Source of the DNA: JAXGMV01 sp040768445
Lineage (GTDB): Bacteria > Chloroflexota > Anaerolineae > Anaerolineales > Anaerolineaceae
Assembly: GCA_040768445.1 (NCBI GenBank)
Contig: JAXGMV010000001.1
Span: 1,612,001 to 1,676,000 of the forward strand
DNA: 64,000 bases
Reading direction: 5' to 3'
Numbering within the stretch: position 1 is the first letter of the stretch; each line of letters starts with the position of its first letter. Both the position numbers and the translations under genes were made by a program. Positions 15,227 through 24,500 of the stretch are shown here, one piece after another. The notes under the pieces are model-generated. The model did not search any database. It was not told the origin of the DNA and was given only the letters and a program-made list of their open reading frames with translations.

Positions 15227-15412
15227 ATGAAAGTACTTATTGACCCAGATCTGTGCATAGCTTGCGGTGTTTGCGAATCAGTATCACCTGATGTATTCAA
15301 AACCGAAGATATCGCTGTTGTTCAGCTTGACCCGGTACCAGAAAGTTACCGTGCTCTGGTTGAAGAAGCAATTGAACTGTGCCCAGAAGTTGCTATTTCT
15401 ATCGAAGAATAG
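15227..15412 (+). CDS. Ferredoxin, single [4Fe-4S] cluster
   Basis: 61 residues. The cluster motif CIACGVC (C10, C13, C16) plus a distant Cys in ELCPEVA gives four ligands for one [4Fe-4S] cluster; the second cluster motif of two-cluster ferredoxins is absent, as in Thermotoga-type ferredoxins. Very acidic, typical of an electron carrier for anaerobic oxidoreductases. I choose the ATG at 15227 because AAGGAG lies ten bases upstream; six codons of open frame precede it. A strong hairpin follows. Confidence 0.93.
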   Translation: MKVLIDPDLCIACGVCESVSPDVFKTEDIAVVQLDPVPESYRALVEEAIELCPEVAISIEE

Positions 15413-15432
15413 TCAGTAGTAAAATTCCAACT

Positions 15433-15470
15433 AAGTCCGGACATGATAAATTGTCCGGACTTTCCTTTTA
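15433..15470 (+). terminator. Rho-independent terminator after the ferredoxin gene
   Basis: AAGTCCGGACA (15433-15443) pairs perfectly with TGTCCGGACTT (15452-15462), followed by TTCCTTTT. Confidence 0.9.
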
Positions 15471-15487
15471 ATAAGCGCTATTGATGG

Positions 15488-15515
15488 TTGAATTTGAATT
15501 TGAAAGTTGTACAAT
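15488..15515 (+). promoter_or_regulatory. Predicted promoter of the 15600-16739 lipoprotein gene
   Basis: TTGAAT (15488-15493) and TACAAT (15510-15515) are separated by 16 bases, giving a leader of roughly 80 bases. Confidence 0.5.
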
Positions 15516-15599
15516 GAGTTAAATCGAAGTTCATCAATTTTTCACCCTTGCTCACAGCTGAAAACTTACCGCATCAGTCATCGTTTTGGGAGGTCAAAA

Positions 15600-16739
15600 A
15601 TGAGTGACAGGGCATTTAACCGTCGTGAATTCTTATTAATCCTGTTAACAATCGCTATGGTGTTGATAAGCTGTACTTTACCCACTGGTCAGGCTGCCAA
15701 TCCAGCAGAGCCAGCAGTGACCATTCTTGTTTATACAGCACTGGTAGAGGTGACCTCAGCGCCGGCAGCGACTGAAGCACCTCTTATTGCCACAGAACAG
15801 TTGCAGGCAGCAACAGAAGTCGCTCAATCCACTCCAGAGCCGCAAACAGAGACGCCCTCAGCACAATTGATCACCCACGCAAAAACACCGGCAGAGCCTG
15901 TCGGTGAAATCAAATCCATCAAGGATCATACCAGCCAATTAACGGCTGCTGATCTGCGTGCGCCAGATGGCGATTATTTTGCCAGCAACCGTTACGAGCG
16001 GCCTTTCGATGGCAGCATGAATTACTGGCCATTCATTGACATCTCTCAGACGGACATCAACGTACGTGCTGACTCCGAATGGGTTTATGCCGTGATCAGG
16101 CTGGTTGACAGCCCCAAGAATTACCCGGGTCATAACCCGGTTTATGGTATTGAAATTGATACACACCGGCGTGGGCGGGGTGAGTACTTGATACTGACCA
16201 CTTTCCCAGCAGGGGCTGAATGGTCAACTGACGGGGTGAAGGTGTACCGTGACACCAACGAGGATGTTGGCAGTGTACGTCCCATCTTGAGCGATGCGCC
16301 AAACAATGGCAACGGATACGACTCGCTAATCTTCGATGCTGGAGAGGGTGATGATCCGGATATGGCCTGGAGCCGGCTGTCACAGGGCAATGAGCGCTTT
16401 GTTGAGATCGCTTTCAAGAAACAGCTGCTTGGCCCTGAACAGGCGATCTTGTGGGGCGCGTGGGCGGATGATGCCATGCAGAAACCGGAGTGGATGGACT
16501 ATAACGACCACTTCACCTATGAAGAGGCTGGCTCATCCATTCGTGAGCAGTTCTATTACCCGCTCAAGCAGCTTTTTGGAATTGACAATACCTGCCGGGC
16601 GGCACTTGGTTTTGCTGCATGGGGTGATGAGTGGGGTTTGTGCCCGACCTATAAACCAACAGCTGTTCCGGAAGAACCTCAACCAGGACCAAGTACACCT
16701 ACCTGGGTTTTTGTACAGACGCCACCAATTATTAAGTAA
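15600..16739 (+). CDS. Lipoprotein of unknown function with a beta-sandwich-like body
   Basis: 379 residues from the ATG at 15600, which has GGGAGG upstream. The signal peptide starts with a twin-Arg-like NRREFLLILL and ends in lipobox LISC. A Thr/Ala/Glu-rich linker runs to about residue 110. The folded part begins LRAPDGDYFASNRYERPFDG and contains alternating hydrophobic strands with many Trp, Tyr and Asp (WVYAVIRLVDSPKNY, YGIEIDTHRRGRGEYLI, FVEIAFKKQLLGPEQAILWGAWAD). It reminds me of DOMON/CBM9-like beta-sandwiches, but I cannot assign a family. A short Pro/Thr tail ends it. Monocistronic, with its own promoter and terminator. Confidence 0.75.
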   Translation: MSDRAFNRREFLLILLTIAMVLISCTLPTGQAANPAEPAVTILVYTALVEVTSAPAATEAPLIATEQLQAATEVAQSTPEPQTETPSAQLITHAKTPAEPVGEIKSIKDHTSQLTAADLRAPDGDYFASNRYERPFDGSMNYWPFIDISQTDINVRADSEWVYAVIRLVDSPKNYPGHNPVYGIEIDTHRRGRGEYLILTTFPAGAEWSTDGVKVYRDTNEDVGSVRPILSDAPNNGNGYDSLIFDAGEGDDPDMAWSRLSQGNERFVEIAFKKQLLGPEQAILWGAWADDAMQKPEWMDYNDHFTYEEAGSSIREQFYYPLKQLFGIDNTCRAALGFAAWGDEWGLCPTYKPTAVPEEPQPGPSTPTWVFVQTPPIIK

Positions 16740-16783
16740 AGTCAAACAATCTGCTTTACAGGGATTAATTTAGATTGCTCTAC

Positions 16784-16820
16784 ACAGGCCGGATGTTTTT
16801 CCCGGCCTGTGAGATTATTT
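16784..16820 (+). terminator. Rho-independent terminator after the lipoprotein gene
   Basis: ACAGGCCGG (16784-16792) pairs perfectly with CCGGCCTGT (16802-16810); a modest T-rich stretch follows. Confidence 0.8.
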
Positions 16821-16965
16821 CTTTTACAAAACCCTATCTTTAGCGAGCGATAGTATAATTTCTATGTATGCACTGATTGATTGGTTTATTTTATAGCGTG
16901 AGATGTTTCCTTTTTGTTTTTATATAACACATTCTGCTTTCTAGTTAAAAATTTTATTTAAGGAC

Positions 16966-17967
16966 ATGGCTATGAAAGACCTGATTAAAAGACTTGTTGA
17001 AACACCCGGACCCTCAGGTTATGAAGAGCAAATCCGCGCACTGATCCGGTCTGAAGTTTCGCCGTTTGCCGATGAGATCCAGGTGGACGCGATGGGCAGC
17101 CTGATTGTCCGCAAGGGCCGCAAGACTGGCGCAGGTAAGCGCATCATGGTTGCCGGCCACATGGACGAAATTGGCGTCATGGTTACCCATGTTGACGACA
17201 ATGGCTTTCTGCGTTTCACCAGTATCGGCGGCGTGTTCCCCCATACCTGCATTGGAGGCAGGGTACTGTTTATGAACGGCGTTAGAGGTGTCATTTACAC
17301 TGAATCGATCACAGATTACACCAAAATGCCCTCACTGGACAAGCTTTACATTGACGTTGGCGCTTCCAGCCGTGAGAACTGCCCGGTTTCAGTAGGTGAC
17401 AGCGCAGTGTTTGATCGCCCGTTCCTTGACATGGGTGACAGGATTGCATCAAAAGCCCTGGATGATCGGATTGCTGCTGCGATTATGATAGAGAGCCTCA
17501 AACGGGTTAAAGACACACCCAACGAACTCTTTTTTGTTTTCACAGTCCAGGAAGAGGTAGGTCTGCGGGGTGCAACCACAGCTGCCTATCACGTCGATCC
17601 TGAGATCGGTATTGCTGTGGATGTCTGTGACAGCGGTGATACTCCCAAAGGTGAGAAAGTAGCAGTTAGTCTGGGCAAAGGACCGACGGTGAAAATCTTT
17701 GACCCTTACATTGTTTCAGACAAGCGTCTGATTGAGTGGATGATTGAGACGGCTGAAAAGCATGGCATCCCGTACCAGCGCGAAGTACTGATTGAGGGTG
17801 GAACAGATGCTGCTGCCATACAGCTAACGCGGGCTGGTGTGCCGGCGATATGCATGTCTATTGCCACCCGTTATATTCACACACCATCCGAGATGGTTGA
17901 TATGCACGACGTAGAAAATGCCGTCAAGCTGCTGACAGCGTTGTTGAGCAGTACAACGGAACTATAG
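16966..17967 (+). CDS. M42 family metallopeptidase, copy 1 of tandem triplet
   Basis: 333 residues of the dinuclear M42 aminopeptidase family. Motifs: AGHMDEIGVMV (about 62), ALDDRIAAA (about 164), VQEEVGLRG (about 194), AVDVCDSGDTP, and YIHTPSEMV with the last metal His. Every expected ligand is present. Its motifs are closest to the M42 protein encoded at 4907-5908. ATG is at 16966 with AAGGA upstream; a second ATG two codons later could also be used. The next M42 gene starts 11 bases after its stop, so the three form one operon. Confidence 0.93.
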   Translation: MAMKDLIKRLVETPGPSGYEEQIRALIRSEVSPFADEIQVDAMGSLIVRKGRKTGAGKRIMVAGHMDEIGVMVTHVDDNGFLRFTSIGGVFPHTCIGGRVLFMNGVRGVIYTESITDYTKMPSLDKLYIDVGASSRENCPVSVGDSAVFDRPFLDMGDRIASKALDDRIAAAIMIESLKRVKDTPNELFFVFTVQEEVGLRGATTAAYHVDPEIGIAVDVCDSGDTPKGEKVAVSLGKGPTVKIFDPYIVSDKRLIEWMIETAEKHGIPYQREVLIEGGTDAAAIQLTRAGVPAICMSIATRYIHTPSEMVDMHDVENAVKLLTALLSSTTEL

Positions 17968-17978
17968 AGAGGTTATCA

Positions 17979-19046
17979 ATGAATGATGTGAACGAATTTT
18001 TGAAAGAGATGGTCTCAGCGCCCGGTTTGTCAGGGTATGAAAGCCCAGTCAGGAAGATCATTGAAACCAGGTGGCGCCCGCTGGTTGATGAACTGCAGGT
18101 CAGCAAAGTTGGCAGCCTGGAAGGCTTGAAAAAGGGCAGCGGCTCAAAACCCCGCAAGAGCATTCTTTTGGCAGGCCATATGGATGCCATTGGTTTGATG
18201 GCGACGCGGGTTGTCAACGGGTTTATCTATTTTACACAGGTAGGCGGGGTGGACCCAAGGGTTCTGCCAGGTCAACCGGTACACGTGCACGGCAAGGAAC
18301 TGCTTGAAGCAGTTGTTATCCAGCCGCCCGATTTCCTCATCCCGGGTCATACAGCTGGAGCGCCGGTGCCGATGGAACATCTCGTGATCGATACCGGCCT
18401 GTCACCTGATAAGGTGGCTGAATTGGTGCGCCCGGGTGATATTATCTCGTTCGCCCAGCCGCCTTTTGAGCTCTCTGGCGATACGCTGGCCGTCCACACA
18501 CTGGATGACCGGGCTGCTGTTGCCGCGATCACCATCTGCCTGCAGGAACTGCAGCGGCGCGTGCACAAGTGGGACGTTTGGGCAGTTGCTACCGTCCAGG
18601 AGGAGACCGCCTATCTCGGCGCATATACTTCCGGATTTGGTCTGGAGCCTGATCTTACCATCGCCATCGATGTAACGCATGCCAAAGGTCCTGGCACCAG
18701 CGAAAGCGACATTGCGGCGCTGGGCAAGGGCCTGGTGCTTGGCTGGGGTCCTAACATTCACCCCAAGTGGTACGAGGCGTTTCAAAAAGCAGCCGATGAG
18801 ATGGAAATGCCATACCAGAAAGACGTGATGCCCGGGCACTCCGGCACTGACGGCTACGCCCTGCAGATTGTATCTACCAGCAGGCCGAACATGGTCATCA
18901 GCATCCCGCTGCGTTACATGCACACGCCAGTAGAGCTGGTCTCAATGAAGGACATCAGGCGTGTTGGACGCTTGATGGCTGAAGTAATTACAAAATTGGA
19001 CGAGGATTACCTCGATAAACTTGATTGGGAGGGTAACAATGACTGA
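17979..19046 (+). CDS. M42 family metallopeptidase, copy 2 of tandem triplet (divergent)
   Basis: 355 residues. The metal motifs are kept: AGHMDAIGLMA (Ala instead of Glu after the Asp), TLDDRAAVAA, VQEETAYLGAYT instead of the usual QEEVGLRG, AIDVTHAKG and YMHTPVELVS. The overall layout is M42, but the changes around the active site suggest a different peptide preference or subunit role. GAGAGG stands upstream of the ATG. Its last eight bases overlap the start of the third M42 gene, a sign of translational coupling. Confidence 0.9.
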   Translation: MNDVNEFLKEMVSAPGLSGYESPVRKIIETRWRPLVDELQVSKVGSLEGLKKGSGSKPRKSILLAGHMDAIGLMATRVVNGFIYFTQVGGVDPRVLPGQPVHVHGKELLEAVVIQPPDFLIPGHTAGAPVPMEHLVIDTGLSPDKVAELVRPGDIISFAQPPFELSGDTLAVHTLDDRAAVAAITICLQELQRRVHKWDVWAVATVQEETAYLGAYTSGFGLEPDLTIAIDVTHAKGPGTSESDIAALGKGLVLGWGPNIHPKWYEAFQKAADEMEMPYQKDVMPGHSGTDGYALQIVSTSRPNMVISIPLRYMHTPVELVSMKDIRRVGRLMAEVITKLDEDYLDKLDWEGNND

Positions 19047-20127
19047 TAAAACGATCCTGAAGAAGGCTCCCAAAATTGGCAAAGCGCAAATTGACCTGCT
19101 GAGCAGGTTGTCTGAAGCCAGCGGCGTTAGCGGCGATGAAGATGCCGTGCGAAAAATTGTTCTGGAAGAGGTGCGGAAAATTACTGACCAGGTCAGGATT
19201 GACCCGATGGGCAGTGTGATTGTGACCCGCAAGGGTAAAGGCGAAAACAATCTCAAAGTGCTGGCTGCGGCCCATATGGATGAGGTGGGACTGATGGTCA
19301 CTGCCGATGATGGTGATGGGCTGTTCCAGTTCAGGGTGGTTGGCGGCATTGATGTGCGCTACCTGCCTGGCAAACCCGTGTGGGTGGGTGCTGACCGGGT
19401 CCCCGGTGTGATTGGCGCACGTGCCATTCACCTGACGACAGCAGAGGAACGCAAACACGCCATACCATTGAATACCTTGCGCATAGATGTTGGACCGGGC
19501 GATGCGGCTAAGAAAGTCAAACCCGGCGACCGGGCAGTGTTTGCTGTCAACTTTTTGGAGTTGTCAGAAAGCCTGCGCGGCAAGGCGATGGATGACCGCA
19601 TCGGTGTGACCAATTTAATTGAACTGCTCAAGCATGCACCGGACAATATCGACCTGGTGGCTGCCTTTACCGTGCAAGAGGAAGTTGGCCTGCGCGGCGC
19701 CCAGGCGGCAGCGTATGCTGAAGCCCCGGATATTGCCTTTGCGTTGGACTGCACACCCTGCAATGACCTGCCGACATCTGATGACAGCGAGAACACCCGC
19801 TACAATGCCCGGGCAGGCGCTGGCGCCGTGCTGTACACGATGGACCGCGGCACCATCTCGGACCCGCGGCTGGTGAAGCACATCAGGCACATCGGTGACA
19901 CGCACGGTATCAAATACCAGGTCAGGCAGGCCGGCAGCGGTGCAACTGATGCAGCCGCCATGCACAAACAGCGGGCAGGCATTCCGAGCGTGTCCATTTC
20001 TGTGCCAGGCAGGAACATGCACAATACCATGACACTGGTGCGCAAGGAAGATTGGGACAGCACACTGCAGTTGATCTATGCGGTGATGGCAACACTGGAC
20101 CGCGATGTATTGAAGCGCGACGAATAA
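19039..20127 (+). CDS. M42 family metallopeptidase, copy 3 of tandem triplet
   Basis: 362 residues from the ATG at 19039, which is preceded by GGGAGGG and overlaps the stop of copy 2; an in-frame ATG at 19021 lacks a good ribosome site. Motifs: AAHMDEVGLMV, AMDDRIGV, VQEEVGLRGAQ, ALDCTPCNDLP, and RNMHNTMTLV in place of the family RYIHTPSEM. The His is kept but its neighbours differ. It carries a longer acidic/basic N-terminus than copies 1 and 2. Three paralogs in one transcript could form a mixed aminopeptidase complex; that is inference. Confidence 0.9.
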   Translation: MTDKTILKKAPKIGKAQIDLLSRLSEASGVSGDEDAVRKIVLEEVRKITDQVRIDPMGSVIVTRKGKGENNLKVLAAAHMDEVGLMVTADDGDGLFQFRVVGGIDVRYLPGKPVWVGADRVPGVIGARAIHLTTAEERKHAIPLNTLRIDVGPGDAAKKVKPGDRAVFAVNFLELSESLRGKAMDDRIGVTNLIELLKHAPDNIDLVAAFTVQEEVGLRGAQAAAYAEAPDIAFALDCTPCNDLPTSDDSENTRYNARAGAGAVLYTMDRGTISDPRLVKHIRHIGDTHGIKYQVRQAGSGATDAAAMHKQRAGIPSVSISVPGRNMHNTMTLVRKEDWDSTLQLIYAVMATLDRDVLKRDE

Positions 20128-20136
20128 ATCAAATGT

Positions 20137-20164
20137 CACTCAAGCAGGTTATCCTGCTTGAGTG
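20137..20164 (+). terminator. Perfect 12-pair hairpin between M42 copy 3 and the dipeptidase gene
   Basis: CACTCAAGCAGG (20137-20148) pairs fully with CCTGCTTGAGTG (20153-20164) around TTAT. The following T run is short (CTTTA), so it may only partly terminate or may mark an RNA processing site that sets the ratio between the M42 genes and the dipeptidase. Confidence 0.65.
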
Positions 20165-20187
20165 CTTTATAAGGACAAGAGGAAAAT

Positions 20188-21195
20188 ATGGATGCATTGA
20201 AACTTCACCAAGAGAGTGTCGTCATTGACGGACATTGTGACACGTTGATCCCGGTCAGGGATGGAATGAAAGACCTGATGAAGGGATTTGACACCGAGAG
20301 ACTAGAAAAAGCATCACGGAACTATACTGACCATATTGACATTCCCCGCATGCTCAAAGGCGGCCTGACCACACAGCTGTTCGCCTGTTTTATCCGCTAC
20401 CCGTTCCTGCCTTCGAATGCATCGGTTGAAACACTGCGCATGATTGATAGTTTCTACCAGGCCGTGGACCAGTACGGCGATCAGTTCGCCATGGTTACAA
20501 CTGCTGCTGAGATCGAGCAGGTCAAGAAAGATGGCAAGACCAGCGGCATGATCACCATCGAAGGCGCTGAAGCGCTTGAAGGTAACTTGGCAGTTGTGCG
20601 GATGTTTTATAAACTGGGCGTCAGACAGATTGGTTTGACCTGGAACTGGCGCAACCAGGCAGCTGATGGATTGGGCGAGAAGCGCACAGGCGGTGGTTTG
20701 ACGGAATTTGGCGTCTCGCTGGTGAAAGAAATGAACCGGCTGGGTATGATAGTAGATGTCGCCCACCTGGCACCGGCTGGCATCAGGGATGTTTATGAAA
20801 TTTGTGACGGCCCGTTCGTGGATTCGCACTGCGGCGCCTTTGGGCTTGTGCCTCACGAGCGCAACCTGTCTGATGAGCAGCTGGAGATGGTCGCCAAAAA
20901 GGACGGCCTGGTGTGCGTGACCTACGTGCCAGAGTTCATCCAGAATGAGCCCCTCAAAGCGTCGCTGGCTGATGTGGTTGATCACATTGACTACATCGTC
21001 AAGCAGATAGGTATTGATTGTGTTGGGCTGGGGTCTGATTTTGACGGCTACACTAAACATGTGGAGCACCTGGATGATGTTGGCAGCCTGCCGAACATCA
21101 CAGCAGAACTGGTCAAACGCGGTTATCAAGAGGCTGACGTCAAGAAGATCCTTGGCGGCAACTACCTCAGGGTGATGCGACAGGTGATTGGGTGA
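20188..21195 (+). CDS. Membrane dipeptidase family (M19) peptidase
   Basis: 335 residues of the zinc TIM-barrel dipeptidase family. VIDGHCDTL gives the HxD metal pair, GMITIEGAEAL the bridging Glu (about 127), LTWNWRNQAADG, VDVAHLAPAG and VDSHCGAFG the His ligands, and GLGSDFDGY the Asp. No signal peptide, so it is probably cytoplasmic and splits dipeptides left by the M42 enzymes encoded just upstream. AAGAGG precedes the ATG. A strong terminator follows and separates it from the dockerin gene. Confidence 0.92.
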   Translation: MDALKLHQESVVIDGHCDTLIPVRDGMKDLMKGFDTERLEKASRNYTDHIDIPRMLKGGLTTQLFACFIRYPFLPSNASVETLRMIDSFYQAVDQYGDQFAMVTTAAEIEQVKKDGKTSGMITIEGAEALEGNLAVVRMFYKLGVRQIGLTWNWRNQAADGLGEKRTGGGLTEFGVSLVKEMNRLGMIVDVAHLAPAGIRDVYEICDGPFVDSHCGAFGLVPHERNLSDEQLEMVAKKDGLVCVTYVPEFIQNEPLKASLADVVDHIDYIVKQIGIDCVGLGSDFDGYTKHVEHLDDVGSLPNITAELVKRGYQEADVKKILGGNYLRVMRQVIG

Positions 21196-21219
21196 AACAA
21201 GCGCTGTAAAATAAGGATT

Positions 21220-21256
21220 ACCGGAAGATCTGTGGTGAATGATCTTCCGGTTTTTT
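21220..21256 (+). terminator. Rho-independent terminator after the dipeptidase gene
   Basis: CCGGAAGATC (21221-21230) pairs perfectly with GATCTTCCGG (21241-21250), followed by six T. Confidence 0.93.
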
Positions 21257-21313
21257 AAGAAAGATTGGCACTGGAAATGGAATAATTTAAGAAAACTGAT
21301 GACACATTTTAAG

Positions 21314-21342
21314 TTGACAAGTTATCTTGTCATTAATATAAT
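21314..21342 (+). promoter_or_regulatory. Perfect consensus sigma-70 promoter of the dockerin gene
   Basis: TTGACA (21314-21319) and TATAAT (21337-21342) are both exact consensus hexamers with the ideal 17-base spacer. It is the best promoter match in the window and implies strong expression of the giant surface protein unless repressed. Confidence 0.85.
21315..21332. promoter_or_regulatory. 18-bp palindrome over the -35/spacer (putative operator)
   Basis: TGACAAG (21315-21321), TTAT, CTTGTCA (21326-21332): a perfect seven-base inverted repeat sharing five bases with the -35 hexamer. A dimeric repressor bound here would block RNA polymerase. The regulator is unknown and none is encoded next to it. 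Confidence 0.6.
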
Positions 21343-21590
21343 ATTAATAAAGCTAAGTAAAAATTCAATTTTGAAAATAAAAAACACCTAAAGCAGCATA
21401 GACTACCTCATCGATCATGGGGGAAACCATAAAAGGGACAATTTTTGTTGTATGCTTTTCAAAACAGGTTGGCATGTTTCAGCCTATTATTTGCGTTTAA
21501 GGGTTAATCGGTCAAACCAGGAGGGGAATGGACACATCACATCGGAATTATTTAGTCAATCATCTAATTACCAAAATAAAGGGAGAAACC

Positions 21591-24500
21591 ATGAAATCAT
21601 TATCTAAGGTACTGGCAATTGTTATGGTACTTGGGCTTATGTTGGGGTTTGCGCCGACCACTGCAGTGAGAGCAGACACGCTGGACGTTTGCCCCAGTGG
21701 TTGCACATACACCTCGATCCAGGCAGCGATCACTGCTGCAACGGCGGGAGATACGATACATGTCGCTGCCGGGACATACAATGAAACGGTGCAAATCACT
21801 AAACAACTGACTTTAGTGGGCACAAGTGCAGTTATAGATGGTGGTGGGACTGGTCCGGTCGTAATGATACTCGCCAGTGGAACCAGTTTTTCTGGTTTTA
21901 CAGTGAGAAACTCGGGCACCGATCCCGTTGGTTCCGCCTCTATTGGGTTGATTGATGTGACAGGTTGTACAGTACAGGGAAATACAACCTCTAATAACTT
22001 CTATGGAATCGCTATGCAAAACGCGGATACTAACATTATCCGTGAAAACACGATTACAGGAAGTGGTGTATATGGCATTTATGTCGGTTACAATGCGAGC
22101 GGCGCTTCAACTGGAAACACCATCGATGATAATACCATCATCTTAAGCAGTTTGGATGGCATCTATCTTGACATAGATAGTCACAACAATATCATCACCA
22201 ACAATGACATACTCAATACCGTTGGTGGTCAAAATAGTGATGGCTATCCTGAAGGTAATGGAATTTACCTTTGGAAAGCAGCAACAGCCACCATCACTGG
22301 AAACACTATCAGTGGAAACGAGCGTTATGGTATCGAGATGATGGGTTCGGCAAATAACACCATTAGCGGTAATACAATCACTGGTAACCTGGTGGGTGTT
22401 GAAATTCGTTACAGCGGATATCCTGAAGGGGCTTACCCTTCATCTCCTAATACTGTTACTAAAAACAAGATCTACAACAATACAGAGTACAACCTCTTCG
22501 CGTCACCGGAGGTTACCAGCGTAACTGCGAATAATAACTGGTGGGGGACAGCGAATGTTCCTCTCATCACGGGTAAGCTCAGTGGAGCAGTGACTTACCA
22601 ACCATATTACATAGACGAAGCGATGACCACGCTCAGCAGTGTTGCCCCCACAACTGTTTATGTGGATGACAGCTTTCTGTTCCCTGATTGCGGTACCCAT
22701 AGCTGCGGTTATGATGCCTTCACAACCATACAGGAAGGAGTGGCGGCTGTCGCTACGGGTGGGACGGTCAATGTGGCTGAGGGAACTTATACACCTCCAG
22801 CGAAAATTACCCTGAATAAAGCAATAACAATCTCTGGTCCAACAACTAGTGAAGCAAAAGTTATCGGTATTGGAGGTTCAGGCTTAACTGTGTTTGAAAT
22901 TACCTCAAGTAACGTAAATATTAATAACTTAACCCTGACTCTCAACAATCCACCATTAGCCCATATCGGAATTATTCACGCTCCCGATGGGGCGAAGACA
23001 AACATCAATATTACTGAAAACACAATCTACGTAAATCCCCAACCTGGTGCCATGAGCACCTGGTGGGGACAGGCGGTTTATCTGGGTAAATTCACGACGG
23101 CATCAAATGTCTCCGACAACCTCATCTACAACATGCGAGGTGGCGTTGTGGTAGCTTACAGTTCTGCGCTCACTATCAGCGATAATGTCATCTACAACAC
23201 CAAGGGCGGTATTATGAACTACACTGGTACCGTAGCAGATGCTGATGCCCGAGTGATTACAGGCAATTCCTGGAACAACATCCATAACGAATGGGATATT
23301 GTCTGGAATTCGGGTGGTGGTCCATATGTCATGGACATGGATAAATATGTTCTCCAATTATCCAAAGCGAATTCTGATGGTTACGTAGTTAGCCAGATGA
23401 CCACAGGTGTACTTGCTGAGCTGACAGGTAACCGCAGTCATGTTTTTGTCGATGATATGGGTACAACAACCCTGAAAGCTGATAACGGTAATATAAACGG
23501 GCCTTATAAAAAAATCCAGGATGGTGTCAATGCTGTGGTACCTGGAGGTACGGTCTATGTTGCGGCGGGAACGTATGATGAAGAGAACATTCAAGTTTCC
23601 AAAGGCTTATTCTTGCTGGGTGAAGGCGCAGCGGCTACAAACATTGCGCCTAGTGTTGTAACAAACAACAGCACAATCAGTGTCAATAATCCAACAGGTA
23701 ATGTGTTGATCGATGGATTTACTTTCACAATGCAGCCAAAAATTAATTATGGTTCTGCAATTGCGGTTACTGGTACTGGAATACCAGTTGATTCAGTGAC
23801 TGTCACGATCTCGAATAATATTGTGATTGGTTCGGATGATGGATCAAAATCTGATTATGGTTTTTACGGCCAAGGTAATAATGCCAAGATCATCATCACA
23901 AAAAATGAGATCAACAAGACTGGTGACAACCCAATTGTGATGGAGAACCAATTTGGATCAACTACCGTAGAGAATAACATTTTCCAAATCACTAATTCTC
24001 CAGACTATAATCCTTATTTTAGTATGGCTTGGAATGGCAGCGATATAACCACACCACAGATTGTCAGTGGAAATACTTTTTACCTGGATCATTCAGGTAC
24101 TGGTTATGCGGAAGCGATTACATTTGACACAGCCATCGGAAATGGGTGGTATGGGGATCCAACTGATACAGGTTACTACCATAACATCCAGATCTTGAAC
24201 AACACAATCTATACCAATGGCCCAAGTGCCCGTGGGATTGGTTTTATTGACATGTCTAACGGCGATGGAATGGGAACAATTTCAGGGGCGGTGGTTACAG
24301 GTAACCAAATAATCGGTGAGAACCTGACAGACATTGCGACTTACGGCATCACCTTGCGGGGTGATGTAGAAGGCGCAATAATCCAGAATAATACTGTTAG
24401 CAACATTGACCTTGGCATTTGGATTAGGCCAGGTCTGGGTGCATCCCCGGTGTGCCCAACAGGCAGCGACATATCATTAAATAAAATCACATCTGTCGCA

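Larger units (their letters stand above)
21257..21590 (+). other. AT-rich control region and leader of the dockerin gene
   Basis: 334 bases without a gene. It holds the consensus promoter and palindrome listed separately and, from about 21349, a leader of some 240 bases before the ATG at 21591. I see no tRNA-like fold or known riboswitch in the leader. A short open stretch with its own ATG (21528) runs in frame into the main gene but has no clear ribosome site. Confidence 0.6.

Noticed and set aside
18402..18923. 173-codon open frame on the minus strand
   Set aside because: Antisense to M42 copy 2; composition is typical of a shadow frame.
20314..21129. 271-codon open frame on the minus strand
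   Set aside because: Lies antisense to the M19 dipeptidase, whose motifs are intact; the antisense product has no recognisable domain and arises from codon bias.
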